The position numbers and the translations under genes were made by a program. Shown piece after piece: positions 18,174 to 28,565 of a stretch of 64,000 bases of DNA. The stretch spans positions 111,747-175,746 of the forward strand of contig NZ_BDBM01000014.1 in NCBI RefSeq assembly GCF_001612985.1. The letters are read 5' to 3'. Position 1 is the stretch's first letter, and each line of letters starts with the position of its first letter. The stretch comes from Nocardia gamkensis NBRC 108242. GTDB taxonomy: Bacteria; Actinomycetota; Actinomycetes; Mycobacteriales; Mycobacteriaceae. The notes beneath the pieces were generated by a model. That model was not told the origin of the DNA, searched no databases, and saw only the letters and a list, made by a program, of their open reading frames with translations.

Positions 18174-18352
18174 GGGGTCACCGTAGCGGAGAAGCTCCGC
18201 CGCCACCCCACCACCGCACCGCCTTTGTCGTGGTGAGGCGCGCCATCGCGACGCCCCACCCACCGGTAGCGCCGCGATACCGCCGTGGTTGCGGCGAGCG
18301 CGGCCGAGCGCACTCCCGTGACTTGCACGTCCTTCGACAGGAATAGCGCCAT
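18170..18352 (-). CDS. Possible small protein upstream of and overlapping lgt
   Basis: A 60-codon reading frame starting MALFLSKDVQVTGVRSAALA and ending in a TGA that overlaps the lgt GTG (GTGA). Third positions are mostly G or C and the N-terminal half looks protein-like, but the Shine-Dalgarno is weak and I recognise no family. It could provide coupled translation for lgt, whose own ribosome site is poor, or be chance in GC-rich DNA. Confidence 0.28.
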   Translation of the reverse strand: MALFLSKDVQVTGVRSAALAATTAVSRRYRWVGRRDGAPHHDKGGAVVGWRRSFSATVTP

Positions 18353-18456
18353 CCGTAGCACCGGCTCGACCGCGTCCGGTTCGCCGGACGGGATCACCGG
18401 TCTCGTGTCACAGCGGCGGGGCCGGGCCGATCTCGCCGCCCGGCCGAACCGCCTTC

Positions 18457-19257
18457 CTACGACGCCACGGTGGCCGAGCGCACGCCTTCGGCGAGTTCCG
18501 CCGTCAGTGCCCGGACGGCATCGAGACCCTGTCCCGCCGCGCTCACCAGCGCCGAGCCCACGATCACGCCGTCGGCGAACGACGCGATCTCGGCGGCCTG
18601 CTCGCCCGAGCGCACGCCGAGCCCGACGCCGATCGGGATGTCGGAGTGCGTCCGGATCCGCGCGCACAGGGCGGGCGCGGCCGAGGACACCACGTCGCGC
18701 GCGCCGGTGACGCCCATGGTCGAGGCCGCGTAGACGAAGCCGCGGCTCGCCTCGAGCGTCTTCACCAGTCGCTCCTCGGTGGACGACGGCGCGACCAGGA
18801 AGATGCGGTCCAGGTTGTGCGTGGACGAGGCGACGAACCAGTCGTCGGCCTCCTCCGGAATCAGGTTCGGGGTGATGATGCCCGCGCCGCCCGCGGCGGC
18901 CAGATCCCGCGCGAAGCGATCCACGCCGTACTGGAGCACGGGGTTCCAGTAGCTCATGACGACGGCCTTGCCGCCCGCGCCGGTGATCGCCTCGACCACC
19001 GTGAACACGTCGCGCACCCGCACGCCGCCGCGCAGTGCCTGCTCGGCGGCGGCCTGGATGGTCGGGCCGTCCATCACCGGATCGGAGTAGGCGACGCCGA
19101 CCTCGATGATGTCGCATCCGGCGTCGACCATGGCGCGCACGACCTCGATCGAACCGGCCAGATCGGGGTAGCCGGCGGGCAGGTAGCCGATCAGCGCCGC
19201 GCGGCCTTCGGCGCGGCAGGCGGCGAAGGTGTTCGCCAAGCGGGACTGCTGGCTCAC
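18457..19257 (-). CDS. trpA: Tryptophan synthase alpha chain
   Basis: A 266-residue TIM barrel that splits indole-3-glycerol phosphate to indole. Visible are [13 protein letters not shown], the catalytic Glu and Asp in [21 protein letters not shown], and the phosphate-binding [12 protein letters not shown]. The family consensus GxPFSDP reads GVAYSDP here, a common actinobacterial variant. The GTG start overlaps the trpB stop (GTGA). The product indole passes directly to TrpB. Confidence 0.96.
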   Translation of the reverse strand: MSQQSRLANTFAACRAEGRAALIGYLPAGYPDLAGSIEVVRAMVDAGCDIIEVGVAYSDPVMDGPTIQAAAEQALRGGVRVRDVFTVVEAITGAGGKAVVMSYWNPVLQYGVDRFARDLAAAGGAGIITPNLIPEEADDWFVASSTHNLDRIFLVAPSSTEERLVKTLEASRGFVYAASTMGVTGARDVVSSAAPALCARIRTHSDIPIGVGLGVRSGEQAAEIASFADGVIVGSALVSAAGQGLDAVRALTAELAEGVRSATVAS

Positions 19258-20522
19258 CGGCCCTCCTCCTTGGGCTCGTCGTCGAACAGCCCGAACCACC
19301 GCGCTGCCGTGTCCATGTCCTTGTCACCCCGGCCCGAGAGGTTCACCAGGATGACCGCGCCGGGGCCGAGTTCCTTGCCCAGTTGCAGCGCGCCGGCCAC
19401 CGCGTGTGCCGACTCGATCGCGGGGATGATGCCCTCGGTGCGGCTGAGCAGCAGCAGCGCGTCCATCGCCTCGGTGTCGGTGATCGGCCGGTACTCGGCG
19501 CGGCCCACGTCCTTGAGGTAGGCGTGCTCCGGGCCGACACCCGGATAGTCCAGGCCCGCCGAGATCGAATGCGACTCGATGGTCTGGCCGTCCTCGTCCT
19601 GCAACAGGTACGAGTAGGCGCCCTGGAACGCTCCCGGCGTGCCGCCGGTGAAGGTGGCCGCGTGCCTGCCGGTGTCGACGCCGTCACCGGCCGCTTCGTA
19701 GCCGATCAGCCGGACATCGGCGTCGTCGAGGAACGCGTGGAAGATGCCGATGGCGTTGGATCCGCCGCCGACGCAGGCGACGACCGCGGCGGGCAGCCCG
19801 CCGGTGGCGGCCCGCACCTGGGCGCGAGCCTCCATGCCGATGATGCGCTGGAAATCGCGCACCAGCATCGGGAACGGGTGCGGGCCCGCGGCGGTGCCGA
19901 AGCAGTAGTAGGTGTCGTCGGCGTTGGTCACCCAATCGCGCAGCGCCTCGTTGATGGCGTCCTTGAGAGTCTGCGAACCGGAGGTCACCGAGATCACCTC
20001 GGCGCCGAGCAGGCGCATCCGCGCCACGTTCAGCGCCTGGCGGGCGGTGTCGACCGCGCCCATGTAGACGACGCAGTCCAGGCCGAGCAGCGCGCAGGCG
20101 GTCGCCGTGGCGACGCCGTGCTGGCCCGCGCCGGTCTCCGCGATCACCCTGGTCTTGCCCATCCGCTTGGCGAGCAGCGCCTGGCCGAGCACGTTGTTGA
20201 TCTTGTGCGAGCCGGTGTGGTTCAGGTCTTCGCGCTTGAGCAGGATGCGTGCCCCGCCCGCGTGCTCCGCCAGCCGCGTGCACTCGAACACCGGCGACGG
20301 GCGCCCGGTGTAGTCACGCTGCAACCGGTCCAGCTCGTTGAGGAAGGACTCGTCGATCCGGGACTTCTCGTATTCGGCGGTCACCTCCTCGATGACGGCC
20401 ATCAGGGCCTCGGGGACGTGCCTGCCGCCGTAGACGCCGAAGTGCCCGCCCACATCGGGCTCGTGGCCGCTGCGCTGGGCGACGCCGTCACTGGCCTGTG
20501 GTACCGCTGCCACGCCGGTCAC
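19254..20522 (-). CDS. trpB: Tryptophan synthase beta chain
   Basis: A 422-residue PLP enzyme condensing indole with serine. The PLP lysine is in [20 protein letters not shown], followed by [14 protein letters not shown], the phosphate-binding [10 protein letters not shown] and LSGRGDKD near the C-terminus. Length is standard. The GTG start overlaps the trpC stop by four bases, so trpC-trpB-trpA appear to be a translationally coupled set. Confidence 0.97.
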   Translation of the reverse strand: MTGVAAVPQASDGVAQRSGHEPDVGGHFGVYGGRHVPEALMAVIEEVTAEYEKSRIDESFLNELDRLQRDYTGRPSPVFECTRLAEHAGGARILLKREDLNHTGSHKINNVLGQALLAKRMGKTRVIAETGAGQHGVATATACALLGLDCVVYMGAVDTARQALNVARMRLLGAEVISVTSGSQTLKDAINEALRDWVTNADDTYYCFGTAAGPHPFPMLVRDFQRIIGMEARAQVRAATGGLPAAVVACVGGGSNAIGIFHAFLDDADVRLIGYEAAGDGVDTGRHAATFTGGTPGAFQGAYSYLLQDEDGQTIESHSISAGLDYPGVGPEHAYLKDVGRAEYRPITDTEAMDALLLLSRTEGIIPAIESAHAVAGALQLGKELGPGAVILVNLSGRGDKDMDTAARWFGLFDDEPKEEGR

Positions 20523-21337
20523 CGGCCCCGCCGTGCCGGCTTCGGGCAGGACGGGTGGGTGCCCGCGGTCACCAGTTCCGACACCGCCGCGCGGGGGTCG
20601 CCACTGGTCACCAAGCCCTCGCCGACGAGAACGGCGTCCGCGCCCGCGCCCGCGTAGGCCAGCAGGTCGGCGGTGCCGCGGATGCCGGATTCGGCGATCC
20701 GGATCACCTCGGTGGGCAGTCCGGGCGCGATCCGCGCGAACACGTCGCGGTCGACCTCGAGCGTCTTGAGGTTGCGGGCGTTCACCCCGATCACCGACGC
20801 GCCCGCCTCCAGCGCGCGGTCGGCCTCCTCCTCGGTGTGCACCTCGACCAGCGCGGTCATGCCGAGCGACTCGGTGCGGTCGATCAGGGAGGACAGCACG
20901 TCCTGCTCCAGTGCCGCGACGATCAGCAGGATGACGTCCGCGCCGTGCGCGCGCGCCTCGTGGATCTGGTAGGGGCCGACGACGAAGTCCTTGCGCAGGA
21001 TCGGGATGTTCACCGTGGCGCGGACCGCGTCCAGGTCGTCGAGCGACCCGTTGAAGCGGCGGCCCTCGGTGAGCACGCTGATGATCCGCGCGCCGCCGTC
21101 CTCGTAGGACTTGGCCAGGCTCGCCGGGTCCGGGATGTCCGCCAGCTCGCCCTTGGACGGGCTTGCCCGCTTGACCTCGGCGATCACGCCGATGCCGTCC
21201 TCGAGCAGCGCCGCGCGGGCGTCCAGCGGCGCGGGCGCGGCCGCGGCGGCCGCCTTGACCGCCTGGAAGTCGAGAAGGGCTTCCCGAGCGGCCACATCCG
21301 CGCGGACCCCGTCGAGAATCGAGTCGAGTACCGTCAT
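20519..21337 (-). CDS. trpC: Indole-3-glycerol phosphate synthase
   Basis: A 272-residue TIM barrel. It begins [19 protein letters not shown] and shows the catalytic Lys in [53 protein letters not shown] and IAESGIRG. It closes the indole ring of carboxyphenylamino-deoxyribulose phosphate. A 183-base gap separates it from the upstream membrane gene, so a separate promoter or leader is possible. Confidence 0.97.
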   Translation of the reverse strand: MTVLDSILDGVRADVAAREALLDFQAVKAAAAAAPAPLDARAALLEDGIGVIAEVKRASPSKGELADIPDPASLAKSYEDGGARIISVLTEGRRFNGSLDDLDAVRATVNIPILRKDFVVGPYQIHEARAHGADVILLIVAALEQDVLSSLIDRTESLGMTALVEVHTEEEADRALEAGASVIGVNARNLKTLEVDRDVFARIAPGLPTEVIRIAESGIRGTADLLAYAGAGADAVLVGEGLVTSGDPRAAVSELVTAGTHPSCPKPARRGR

Positions 21338-21520
21338 CTGGCTCGAATCCTTTCTGGGGAGACGGACTTGCTACCTGAGAATCCCCCCAGGCGCTGTCTC
21401 ACCGATGCTGACAAAGAATAAATGGACCTACCGGGCGCGGATGCGCCGGGGCTCGAGTTCAACCATGCGGAAGGGCTCCGCGCAAGGTGGTACCCGCCAC
21501 ACCCGCCGTGCGGGAACAGC
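21338..21520 (-). promoter_or_regulatory. Leader region of trpC-trpB-trpA
   Basis: The only substantial gap inside the trp genes. On the minus strand it holds an A/T-rich island (CCATTTATTCTTTGTC), unusual in this DNA and a candidate promoter, and a 12-codon open frame (MVELEPRRIRAR, 21428-21466) without Trp codons. GAAAGGA gives trpC its ribosome site. I see no clear attenuator. Confidence 0.3.
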
Positions 21521-22345
21521 TCAGCGGCCACGTCGGTCCGCCTCACCGTGCTCCGGGTCCGCCGGACCCGACGGCCCGGCAGCGGGCTCGTCGGTCGGGT
21601 CGGTCCCGGCGTCCAGCGCGTCCCACAGCACGCGCTCGGACAGCTGGGGCGAGGACACATCGTCCGGGGACTGCGCGCGCCGCTGCGCGACCTCCGCGGT
21701 GGCGTCGGCGCGCCGGAAGACCGGGTTGTCGTACTTGCCGGACATCCGTGCCGCCTCGGCGGGCATCCGGGCCAGCAGCGCGCCCGCGCCGAACGCGGCG
21801 AGCGCGCCGAGCAGCGCGAGCACGGCCGGGAACGCCGATGTGGTCGCCGTCTCCACCTGGGCGCGCGCCGGGAGCTCGGCGAGGGTCGCGGCCCGCTCGG
21901 TGATCTTGCCGGAATCGGTCAGCAGCGCGAACGCGGGCACCGCGGCCACCGCCGCGACCAACGCGATCAGCACGCCGACCACGCGGCGCAACCAGCCCCT
22001 GGTGGCCAGCACGGCCGCGATCGACGCGAGCAGCACGAGTGCCAGCGGCGTGAGCGCGCCGAACCACACCCCGCCGTCGAGATGATCGGTGCGGGGCTGG
22101 GTGAGGCCGTCGGAAGAGCTGACCGTCACCCAGGTCATCCGGGACGACGCCCATAGCGCGGCGGCGGCGACGGCGAGCAGCGCGACCGGGGCCACGGGAT
22201 ATCTCCGGCGCGACTCGCTTCCCGTGTCCGTCGGCTCGGTGCGTGCGGCGGAATCCGGTGCGGCTTGACCGGCTTCCGGCCCGCCGGTCTCCGGGGCGGT
22301 CTCCCGCGCCGGGCCGGGTTCGTCTTCGGGATGGGCAGCTGTCAT
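21521..22345 (-). CDS. Trp biosynthesis-associated membrane protein
   Basis: A 274-residue membrane protein of the family found inside actinobacterial trp operons (Rv1610 type). A disordered acidic N-terminus of about 50 residues leads into four membrane segments: [63 protein letters not shown] and [22 protein letters not shown]. The short [13 protein letters not shown] between segments one and two is typical. The start overlaps the trpE stop (ATGA). Its function is not established; the context suggests a role linked to anthranilate or tryptophan metabolism. Confidence 0.88.
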   Translation of the reverse strand: MTAAHPEDEPGPARETAPETGGPEAGQAAPDSAARTEPTDTGSESRRRYPVAPVALLAVAAAALWASSRMTWVTVSSSDGLTQPRTDHLDGGVWFGALTPLALVLLASIAAVLATRGWLRRVVGVLIALVAAVAAVPAFALLTDSGKITERAATLAELPARAQVETATTSAFPAVLALLGALAAFGAGALLARMPAEAARMSGKYDNPVFRRADATAEVAQRRAQSPDDVSSPQLSERVLWDALDAGTDPTDEPAAGPSGPADPEHGEADRRGR

Positions 22346-23919
22346 AGCGATCCGCCGTCCGCCGCATCCGGCTCCGGCTCCGGCTCCGGCTCCGTGCCGT
22401 AGGCCCGTACCGTTCCGGCCGCCGCGACCGCCTTCAGCACCGCCATCGCCTTGTTGCGCGACTCCACGTCCTCGTATTCCGGATTCGAGTCCGCGACCAC
22501 ACCCGCGCCCGCCTGCACGTATGCCGTGCCGTCCTTCAGCAGCGCGGTGCGGATGGCGATGGCGGTATCGGCGTCACCGGCGAAGTCCAGGTACCCGACC
22601 ACGCCGCCGTAGACGCCGCGCCGGGTCGGTTCGAGTTCCTCGATCAGTTCCATCGCGCGCACCTTGGGCGCACCGGACAGGGTGCCCGCCGGGAAGCACG
22701 CCCGCACCGCGTCCAGCGCGATCCGGCCGGGCGCCAACCGGCCCGACACCGTGGACACCAGGTGCATGACATGGCTGTAGCGCTCGATGTGCCGGTACTC
22801 GGTGACCCGCACGGTGCCCGGCTCGCACACCCGGCCCAGGTCGTTGCGGCCGAGGTCGACGAGCATCAGGTGCTCGGCGTTCTCCTTCTCGTCGGCGAGC
22901 AGGCCCTTCTCCAGCAGCAGGTCCTCCTCCTCGGTGCCGCCCCGCCAGCGGGTGCCCGCGATCGGATGGGTCGTCGCCACACCGTCTTTCACGGTGACCA
23001 GCGATTCCGGGCTGGAGCCGACGATGGAGAACGCGGTGCCGCCATGGCCGTCCGGGATGTGCAGCAGATACATGTACGGGCTGGGATTGGACGCGCGCAG
23101 CATCCGGTACAGGTCGATCGGCGACCCGTCGTAGTCCATCTCGAAACGCTGGGACAGCACCACCTGGAACGCCTCGCCCGCCTCGATCTCCTTGACCAGG
23201 CGGCGCACGCCCGCGCCGAACTCCTCGGTGGTGCGCCTGCGCCGGTATCGCGGCTCGGGCTGATCGAAGACCGACACGGTGGATTCGGCGGGCGCGCCGA
23301 GCGCGGCGGTCATCCGGTCCAGCCGGGCCACCGCGTCGTCGTAGGCCTCGTCGACGCGCTCGGCGGTGCCGTTCCAGTTGACCGCGTTGGCGATCAGCGT
23401 GATGGCGCCCTCGTGGTGGTCGAACGCGGCCAGGTCGGTGGCGAGCAGCAGGACCATCTCCGGCAGCCGCAAGTCGTCCAGCGCCAGGCTGGGCAGCCGC
23501 TCGATCCGGCGCACCGCGTCGTAGCCGAGGTACCCGACCATGCCGCCGGTCAGCGGCGGCAGTCCGGGCAAGCGCTCGGTGCGCAGCAGTTCCAGCGTCT
23601 CGCGCAGCGCGACCAGCGGATCGCCGCCGGAGGGCGCGTCGGCCGGGACGCTGCCCAGCCAGGCCGCCTCGCCGTCCACCACGGTCAGCGCCGACGGGCT
23701 CCCCGCGCCGATGAACGACCAGCGCGACCACGACCGGCCGTTCTCCGCGGACTCGAACAAGAAGGTGCCCGCCCGGTCGGCCGCGAGTTTGCGGTAGGCC
23801 GACAGCGGAGTCTCGGAGTCCGCCAAGACCTTTCGGGTCACCGGGACCACCCGGTGCTCCGCGGCCAGTTGATGGAACTGTTCGCGGGTCGTGGTGGTGG
23901 GAGTGGACGCGCCTGGCAT
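22342..23919 (-). CDS. trpE: Anthranilate synthase component I
   Basis: A 525-residue chorismate-using enzyme. The N-terminal part has the feedback-site-like [20 protein letters not shown]; the C-terminal part has [61 protein letters not shown], and [22 protein letters not shown]. It makes anthranilate with a glutamine amidotransferase encoded elsewhere, since no trpG is in the window. It is the first trp gene and diverges from a plus-strand small gene. Confidence 0.96.
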   Translation of the reverse strand: MPGASTPTTTTREQFHQLAAEHRVVPVTRKVLADSETPLSAYRKLAADRAGTFLFESAENGRSWSRWSFIGAGSPSALTVVDGEAAWLGSVPADAPSGGDPLVALRETLELLRTERLPGLPPLTGGMVGYLGYDAVRRIERLPSLALDDLRLPEMVLLLATDLAAFDHHEGAITLIANAVNWNGTAERVDEAYDDAVARLDRMTAALGAPAESTVSVFDQPEPRYRRRRTTEEFGAGVRRLVKEIEAGEAFQVVLSQRFEMDYDGSPIDLYRMLRASNPSPYMYLLHIPDGHGGTAFSIVGSSPESLVTVKDGVATTHPIAGTRWRGGTEEEDLLLEKGLLADEKENAEHLMLVDLGRNDLGRVCEPGTVRVTEYRHIERYSHVMHLVSTVSGRLAPGRIALDAVRACFPAGTLSGAPKVRAMELIEELEPTRRGVYGGVVGYLDFAGDADTAIAIRTALLKDGTAYVQAGAGVVADSNPEYEDVESRNKAMAVLKAVAAAGTVRAYGTEPEPEPEPDAADGGSL

Positions 23920-24107
23920 GCACTCATCATCCCAGGCCGGGCCGATCGACCGGTGAGCGGTGCCGGTGACACGGGGCCGGACGCGACAAACGCGACAAAT
24001 CAGGTCGACCGTCCGGTTCTCACGCGGCCGCCGGAGGTGTGGCGGCGCTCACTACACTCGCGGCGTTCCACGTCGCATGCGGTATCCATCTCGAGAGGAG
24101 ACAACTG

Positions 24108-24419
24108 ATGTACCCCTCGCAATCGGTAGCGCCCGAGGGTCCTCGGCACATCCCGAACCACAGCGTCCCGCGCCCGCACGCCCCGCACCCAGGGGCCACC
24201 GGCCATCCGGCCTACCCCCAGGGTGCTCCGAGCAACGCGCTCGCGTCCTTCGTCACCTACGTCAAAGCACTGGAGTCCCTGGACAAGAATCGTTTTCCCG
24301 ACGAATACGCCGTCCACAGCCACCGCATCAAAGAGCTTCGGCCGTTCCTGCGAGCCCACGGCATCCTCGATGTGATGGCGATCAAGAACCCTGAGGTGGC
24401 AGCGCTCATCGGCGCGTAG
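24108..24419 (+). CDS. Small conserved-looking hypothetical protein
   Basis: A 103-residue protein with a Pro/His-rich, probably disordered N-terminus (residues 1-43) and a helical C-terminal part that opens NALASFVTYVKALESLDKNR and ends MAIKNPEVAALIGA. No signal peptide. An ideal GAGAGGAG precedes the ATG, so it is probably real. It diverges from trpE. I do not recognise a family. Confidence 0.65.
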   Translation: MYPSQSVAPEGPRHIPNHSVPRPHAPHPGATGHPAYPQGAPSNALASFVTYVKALESLDKNRFPDEYAVHSHRIKELRPFLRAHGILDVMAIKNPEVAALIGA

Positions 24420-24575
24420 CCGCCACACCATCGGCTCGTGCCCGGCCACCGGCGCGGCGATCGGAGCGCGGGCGGCGCCTCGACGGGCACGAGCAACGGA
24501 GCGCGGTTTCCCCGACCGCCGCCGCCGGAGAGCGGGATACCCGATTCGACCAAGCGCCCGGTAGGCTTTCCGGCT

Positions 24576-25031
24576 ATGCAGCAAGGACAGCTCGCCCCCG
24601 CTTTCGAGCTTCCCGATCAGTCCGGCACCCCCCGCTCGCTCGACGCGCTGCTGGCGGACGGCCCCCTGGTCCTCTTCTTCTATCCCGCCGCCAATACGCC
24701 CGTGTGCACGGCCGAGGCCTGTCATTTCCGTGACCTCGCCGCCGAGTTCGCCGCGCTCGGCGCCACCTGCGTCGGCATCAGCACCGACAACGTGGACACC
24801 CAGGCCGGCTTCGCCGACAAGCAGCGCCTCGGTTATCCGTTGCTCTCCGACGCCGACGGCGCCGTCGCCGCGAAGTTCGGCGTGAAGCGCGGACTGCTCG
24901 GCAAACTCGCGCCGGTGAAGCGGCAAACGTTCGTCATCGACACGGACCGCACCGTCCGCAAGATCATCACCGGCGAGTTGCGCGCCGCGGTGCACGCCGA
25001 CGAAGCCCTGAACTACCTGCGCACCAGGTAG
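24576..25031 (+). CDS. bcp: Peroxiredoxin of the BCP type
   Basis: A 151-residue thiol peroxidase. The peroxidatic Cys is C44 in YPAANTPVCTAEACHF, with a second Cys at 49 (C-x4-C spacing of atypical two-Cys BCP proteins). GISTDNVDTQAGFADKQRLGYPLLSD and RQTFVIDTDRTV complete the fold. It reduces hydroperoxides in the cytoplasm. The BCP gene also sits opposite trpE and hisI in M. tuberculosis (bcpB). Confidence 0.92.
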   Translation: MQQGQLAPAFELPDQSGTPRSLDALLADGPLVLFFYPAANTPVCTAEACHFRDLAAEFAALGATCVGISTDNVDTQAGFADKQRLGYPLLSDADGAVAAKFGVKRGLLGKLAPVKRQTFVIDTDRTVRKIITGELRAAVHADEALNYLRTR

Positions 25032-25086
25032 TCCGCGCGGCGCGCCGCAGCCGCTGCCGGGCGGCGGTGCGGCCTAGGCTGGATCC

Positions 25087-25641
25087 ATGACTTCGACCGA
25101 GGTCCAGCCCGGCGAGGGCAAACCCACCGCAGCGGTCTGGCGCACCCGGATCATCGGCGGCGCCGTGCTGCTGGCCGTCCTCGTCGTTCTCTACTTCATC
25201 CTGTCCGCGTTCATCCCGCGCTGGTGGGCGCAGCGGGTGGGATCGATGGTGCACGATAGTTTCGCCAAGGGCATCGGCTGGGGCCTGTTCTTCGGCGGGA
25301 TCTGCACCCTCGTCACCCTTTTCCTGCTGCTGTTCGCCGTGCTGGTGTGGCGGCGCAAGGCCGGCAAGTTTCTCGCCGGTGCGGCCGGGGTCGTCGCCAT
25401 CCTGTTCGCGCTGCCCAACCTGATGACGCTGACCATCGTGCTCGGCAACAGCAGCGCCGCCCACGCGGGCGAACGGATCCTGGACGTCGACGCGCCCGCC
25501 TTCCGTGGCGCCGCGCTCACCGGTGCCGTCGTCGCGGCACTGCTGCTCCTGCTCGCGGTAGCGCTGTTGCTGCTGCGCCGGTGGCGGCGCACGCACCCGC
25601 GCCGACCGAAGGCCGGGGAGACGCCCGCGAGCGGCGTGTGA
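25087..25641 (+). CDS. Small integral membrane protein, unknown function
   Basis: A 184-residue protein with four membrane segments: IIGGAVLLAVLVVLYFILSAF, GWGLFFGGICTLVTLFLLLFAVLV, FLAGAAGVVAILFALPNLMTL and GAALTGAVVAALLLLLAVALLLL, and a basic C-terminus. It resembles the permease-like proteins often annotated in Nocardia, but no transport motif is visible. It follows bcp by 55 bases on the same strand. Confidence 0.75.
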   Translation: MTSTEVQPGEGKPTAAVWRTRIIGGAVLLAVLVVLYFILSAFIPRWWAQRVGSMVHDSFAKGIGWGLFFGGICTLVTLFLLLFAVLVWRRKAGKFLAGAAGVVAILFALPNLMTLTIVLGNSSAAHAGERILDVDAPAFRGAALTGAVVAALLLLLAVALLLLRRWRRTHPRRPKAGETPASGV

Positions 25642-25785
25642 GTGAACTCACGTCATGCAGCATCTTTATGACGGTCGAGCGAAGTCGTGGCAAACTCGTT
25701 GTCGCGGGTGACTGTGCACAAGCTTCTCGACAATCACTAGGACAGCGAACAAGACCACGTCACTTGGCTTGAAAGAAGGCACACA

Positions 25786-26301
25786 GTGACGAAGTGGCTC
25801 GACCCGGTCGAACAACGCGCTTGGCGTGCGATCGTGGCGCTGATGACGCGACTGCCAGGGGCTCTGGACACCCAGCTCCAGCGCGAGTCCGGCGTGACGC
25901 ATTTCGAGTACTGGGTACTGACCCTGTTGTCGGAGGAACCGGGCCACCGATTGCAGATGAGTGAGCTTGCCCACAAGGCAAATGCATCGCTATCGCGCTT
26001 GTCACACGTGGTTTCCAAGCTGGAGCGGATGGGCTGGGCACAGCGCTCGGCGACCGCGGGACGGCGCGGTGTGCACGCCGTGCTCACCGACGACGGGTAC
26101 CTGAAGGTCGTCGAGGCCGCGCCCGGATATCTGGCGGCCGTGCGGCACCTGGTTTTCGACGGCTTGGACGACGCGCAGAAGGCCCAGGCCGCCGAACTGG
26201 GCGAACTGCTGGCCGAGCGGCTCGTCGACGCGCTCGACCAACTCGACCAGCTCGGCGGACTCACCCCGGCGACGGACGACCAACGCCCGAACGGCGGCTA
26301 G
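25786..26301 (+). CDS. MarR family transcriptional regulator
   Basis: A 171-residue winged-helix protein. Residues 40-105 give the MarR core: THFEYWVLTLLSEEPGH, LQMSELAHKANASLSRLSHV, VSKLERMGWAQRSATAGRRGVHAVLTDDGY. The C-terminal helices build the dimer interface. The GTG start is preceded by GAAAGAAGG. No target gene lies divergent to it; the preceding 144 bases contain a 14-base palindrome GTGAGT-GA-ACTCAC (25638-25651) that overlaps the previous stop and may or may not be its operator. Confidence 0.9.
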   Translation: MTKWLDPVEQRAWRAIVALMTRLPGALDTQLQRESGVTHFEYWVLTLLSEEPGHRLQMSELAHKANASLSRLSHVVSKLERMGWAQRSATAGRRGVHAVLTDDGYLKVVEAAPGYLAAVRHLVFDGLDDAQKAQAAELGELLAERLVDALDQLDQLGGLTPATDDQRPNGG

Positions 26302-26313
26302 CCCGGCGCCTGC

Positions 26314-26661
26314 TCAGGATCGCGGGGCCAGGAGCACATCCGAGTCGAAGCAGGTGTGCGTGCCGGTGTGGCAGGCCGCCCCCTGTTGATCGACGACCAG
26401 CAGGATCGTGTCGCCGTCACAGTCGAGCCGCACTTCGTGCACGTACTGGGTGTGGCCGGAAGTCTCCCCCTTGACCCAGTACTGCTGACGGGAGCGCGAA
26501 TAGTACGTCGCCTTACGGGTTTCCAGCGTGCGCGCCAGCGCCTCGTCGTCCATCCACGCGACCATCAGCACGTCACCGGTGGCGCGTTCCTGCGCGACGG
26601 CCGAGACCAGCCCGGCGTCGTTGCGCTTGAGACGGGCGGCGATAGCGGGATCGAGACTCAT
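26314..26661 (-). CDS. hisI: Phosphoribosyl-AMP cyclohydrolase
   Basis: A 115-residue single-domain enzyme opening the purine ring of PR-AMP in histidine synthesis. [25 protein letters not shown] and WVKGETSGH are present, along with the metal-binding [26 protein letters not shown] with its three Cys/His ligands. The HisE activity is on a separate gene outside the window, as in other actinobacteria. It is the last gene of the his operon. Confidence 0.95.
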   Translation of the reverse strand: MSLDPAIAARLKRNDAGLVSAVAQERATGDVLMVAWMDDEALARTLETRKATYYSRSRQQYWVKGETSGHTQYVHEVRLDCDGDTILLVVDQQGAACHTGTHTCFDSDVLLAPRS

Positions 26662-26702
26662 GGCACCGTTATAACAGGGACGCCGTGGCGCGGAGTACGC
26701 GG

Positions 26703-26968
26703 TCAGCTCACCCGGGAGCGCTGGAGTTCGCCGAGCAGCTCCCAGGTGCGCCGCTGGTCCTCCGGGGTGGTCAGATCGGTCTGCGAGAAGACTATCTCCG
26801 TCGCGCCCGCCGCGAAGTACTCCGCGACACGGGCCGCGATCAGCTCCTCGTCACCGATCACCACGAGTTCCGCCGCCCGCGCCGCCCCGGACAGCTCGAT
26901 CACCCGGGCATAGGACGGGATGTCGTCGTAGAACGCCGTCTGGGCGGCGGTGAGCGTCTTTCCGCCAA
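26703..26968 (-). pseudogene. C-terminal remnant of an LLM-class (F420-type) oxidoreductase
   Basis: An open stretch without a proper start that reads [20 protein letters not shown] then YARVIELSGAARAAELVVIG and ends [20 protein letters not shown] plus a short tail. This is the last quarter of a luciferase-like F420-dependent oxidoreductase (close to the TIGR03564 type). The catalytic and cofactor-binding parts are missing, and hisF ends four bases before it. It may be annotated as a 66-residue protein starting at a GTG; I read it as a decayed gene trapped in the his operon. Confidence 0.65.
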
Positions 26969-26971
26969 CCG

Positions 26972-27745
26972 CTACCGGATGACGATCTTCTCCGCCCGCA
27001 TCGAATCCTTGACCTGGCCGATGGTGAGATCGCCGAAGTGGAACACGCTGGCCGCGAGCACGGCGTCGGCGCCCGCGTGCACGGCCGGGGCGAAGTGCTC
27101 GACCGCGCCCGCGCCCCCGCTGGCGATCACCGGGACCGTCACCGCCTCCCGCACGGCGCGGATCATCGGCAGGTCGAAACCGGCCTTGGTTCCGTCGGCG
27201 TCCATGGAGTTGAGCAGGATCTCACCGACGCCGAGTTCGGCGCCGCGCACCGCCCATTCGACGGCATCGATGCCGGTGCCGCGTTTGCCGCCGTGCGTGG
27301 TGACCTCCCAGCCGGAGGGCGTGTCCGGCTGCCCTTCCGGCACGGTGCGCGCGTCCACCGACAGCACGATGCACTGGGAGCCGAAGCGCTCGGACATCTC
27401 GCGCAGCACCTCCGGCCGCGCGATCGCGGCGGTGTTCACCGAGACCTTGTCCGCGCCCGCGCGCAGCAGGCGGTCCACGTCCTCGACCGTGCGCACCCCG
27501 CCGCCGACGGTGAGTGGGATGAAGATCTGCTCGGCGGTGCGGGTCACCACGTCGATCATCGTGCCGCGGTCACCGGTGGAGGCGGTCACGTCGAGGAAGG
27601 TCAGCTCGTCGGCGCCCTGCGCGTCGTAGAGGGCGGCCAGTTCGACGGGATCGCCCGCGTCGCGCAGGTTCTCGAAGTTGACGCCCTTGACCACCCGTCC
27701 CGCGTCGACGTCCAGACACGGGATCACCCGTACGGCCAACGTCAT
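26972..27745 (-). CDS. hisF: Imidazole glycerol phosphate synthase, cyclase subunit
   Basis: A 257-residue TIM barrel. It begins with [19 protein letters not shown], has the catalytic Asp in PCLDVD and in [15 protein letters not shown], and the phosphate sites [10 protein letters not shown] and [12 protein letters not shown]. It joins HisH to make imidazole glycerol phosphate and AICAR. It follows impA with a gap of four bases. Confidence 0.96.
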   Translation of the reverse strand: MTLAVRVIPCLDVDAGRVVKGVNFENLRDAGDPVELAALYDAQGADELTFLDVTASTGDRGTMIDVVTRTAEQIFIPLTVGGGVRTVEDVDRLLRAGADKVSVNTAAIARPEVLREMSERFGSQCIVLSVDARTVPEGQPDTPSGWEVTTHGGKRGTGIDAVEWAVRGAELGVGEILLNSMDADGTKAGFDLPMIRAVREAVTVPVIASGGAGAVEHFAPAVHAGADAVLAASVFHFGDLTIGQVKDSMRAEKIVIR

Positions 27746-27749
27746 TGCC

Positions 27750-28565
27750 TCACCCTTCCTCCGCGGCCGCCGGATCGGCGACCGTGCAGATCATGTCGAG
27801 CAGTTCCTCGTGCACGCCGGGCGCGGCCGCGAGCACGGAGCCGGAGGAGATGGTCCACGGCCTGCCCACCAGGTCGGTGACCACGCCGCCCGCCGCGCGC
27901 ACCAAGGCGACACCCGCCGCGTTGTCCCAGGGATGGTGCCCGAACACGATCGCGCCGCCGAGCACGCCGGAGGCGGTGAACGCCAGATCGATGCCGGTCG
28001 AACCGTGCATGCGCACCCGGGAGGACAGTCTGCTCAGCGGTCCGAGCAGGTCGAAGCGGAATTGTCCGGGGATGCGGCCGTGCGCGTCCACGTTGAACGC
28101 GCCGAAACCGATCATGGCCTCGGCGAGCTTCCCGCGCGGCAGCGGCGGCAGCGGCTGCCCGTCCAGCAGCACGGGGCCCCCGGCCATGGCGGCGTAGCGG
28201 CGGCCGAGCAGCGGCAGCCAGGTCAGTCCCAGCACCGGTTCCCCGTCGCGGACCAGTGCGAGCAGCATGCCCGAGAGCGGATGCCCGGAGGAGTAGTTGA
28301 ACGTGCCGTCGATCGGGTCGAGCACCCACGCGGTGCCGGAGGCGAGCTGCGGTCCGCCGAACTCCTCGCCGTGCACCTCGATCCCGGTGCGGCGCAGCAA
28401 CTCGGCGGAGACGGTGCGCTCCAGCTCCAGGTCGAGTTCCGTGGCGAAATCGTTGCGGCCCTTCTCGACCGCGCTCGGCGCGCCGATACCCTCGACGAAC
28501 CGCGAACACACCGAATCCAGGACCTCGCTCGCCGCCGCGAGCAGGTTCGACAGTTCCCGGGTCAT
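27750..28565 (-). CDS. impA: Inositol monophosphatase family protein
   Basis: A 271-residue phosphatase of the inositol monophosphatase superfamily. The metal-binding motifs are [20 protein letters not shown] and [18 protein letters not shown]. In M. tuberculosis impA occupies the same place between hisA and hisF. It may act on inositol phosphate or, given its place in the his operon, on histidinol phosphate; actinobacterial HisN enzymes belong to the same superfamily, so both are open. The ATG overlaps the hisA stop (ATGA). Confidence 0.9.
   Translation of the reverse strand: MTRELSNLLAAASEVLDSVCSRFVEGIGAPSAVEKGRNDFATELDLELERTVSAELLRRTGIEVHGEEFGGPQLASGTAWVLDPIDGTFNYSSGHPLSGMLLALVRDGEPVLGLTWLPLLGRRYAAMAGGPVLLDGQPLPPLPRGKLAEAMIGFGAFNVDAHGRIPGQFRFDLLGPLSRLSSRVRMHGSTGIDLAFTASGVLGGAIVFGHHPWDNAAGVALVRAAGGVVTDLVGRPWTISSGSVLAAAPGVHEELLDMICTVADPAAAEEG

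Noticed and set aside
21484..21498. AAGGTGGTACCCGCC, similar to a T-box core
   Set aside because: It is on the plus strand with no plus-strand gene downstream, no specifier stem or antiterminator was found, and the match is partial.
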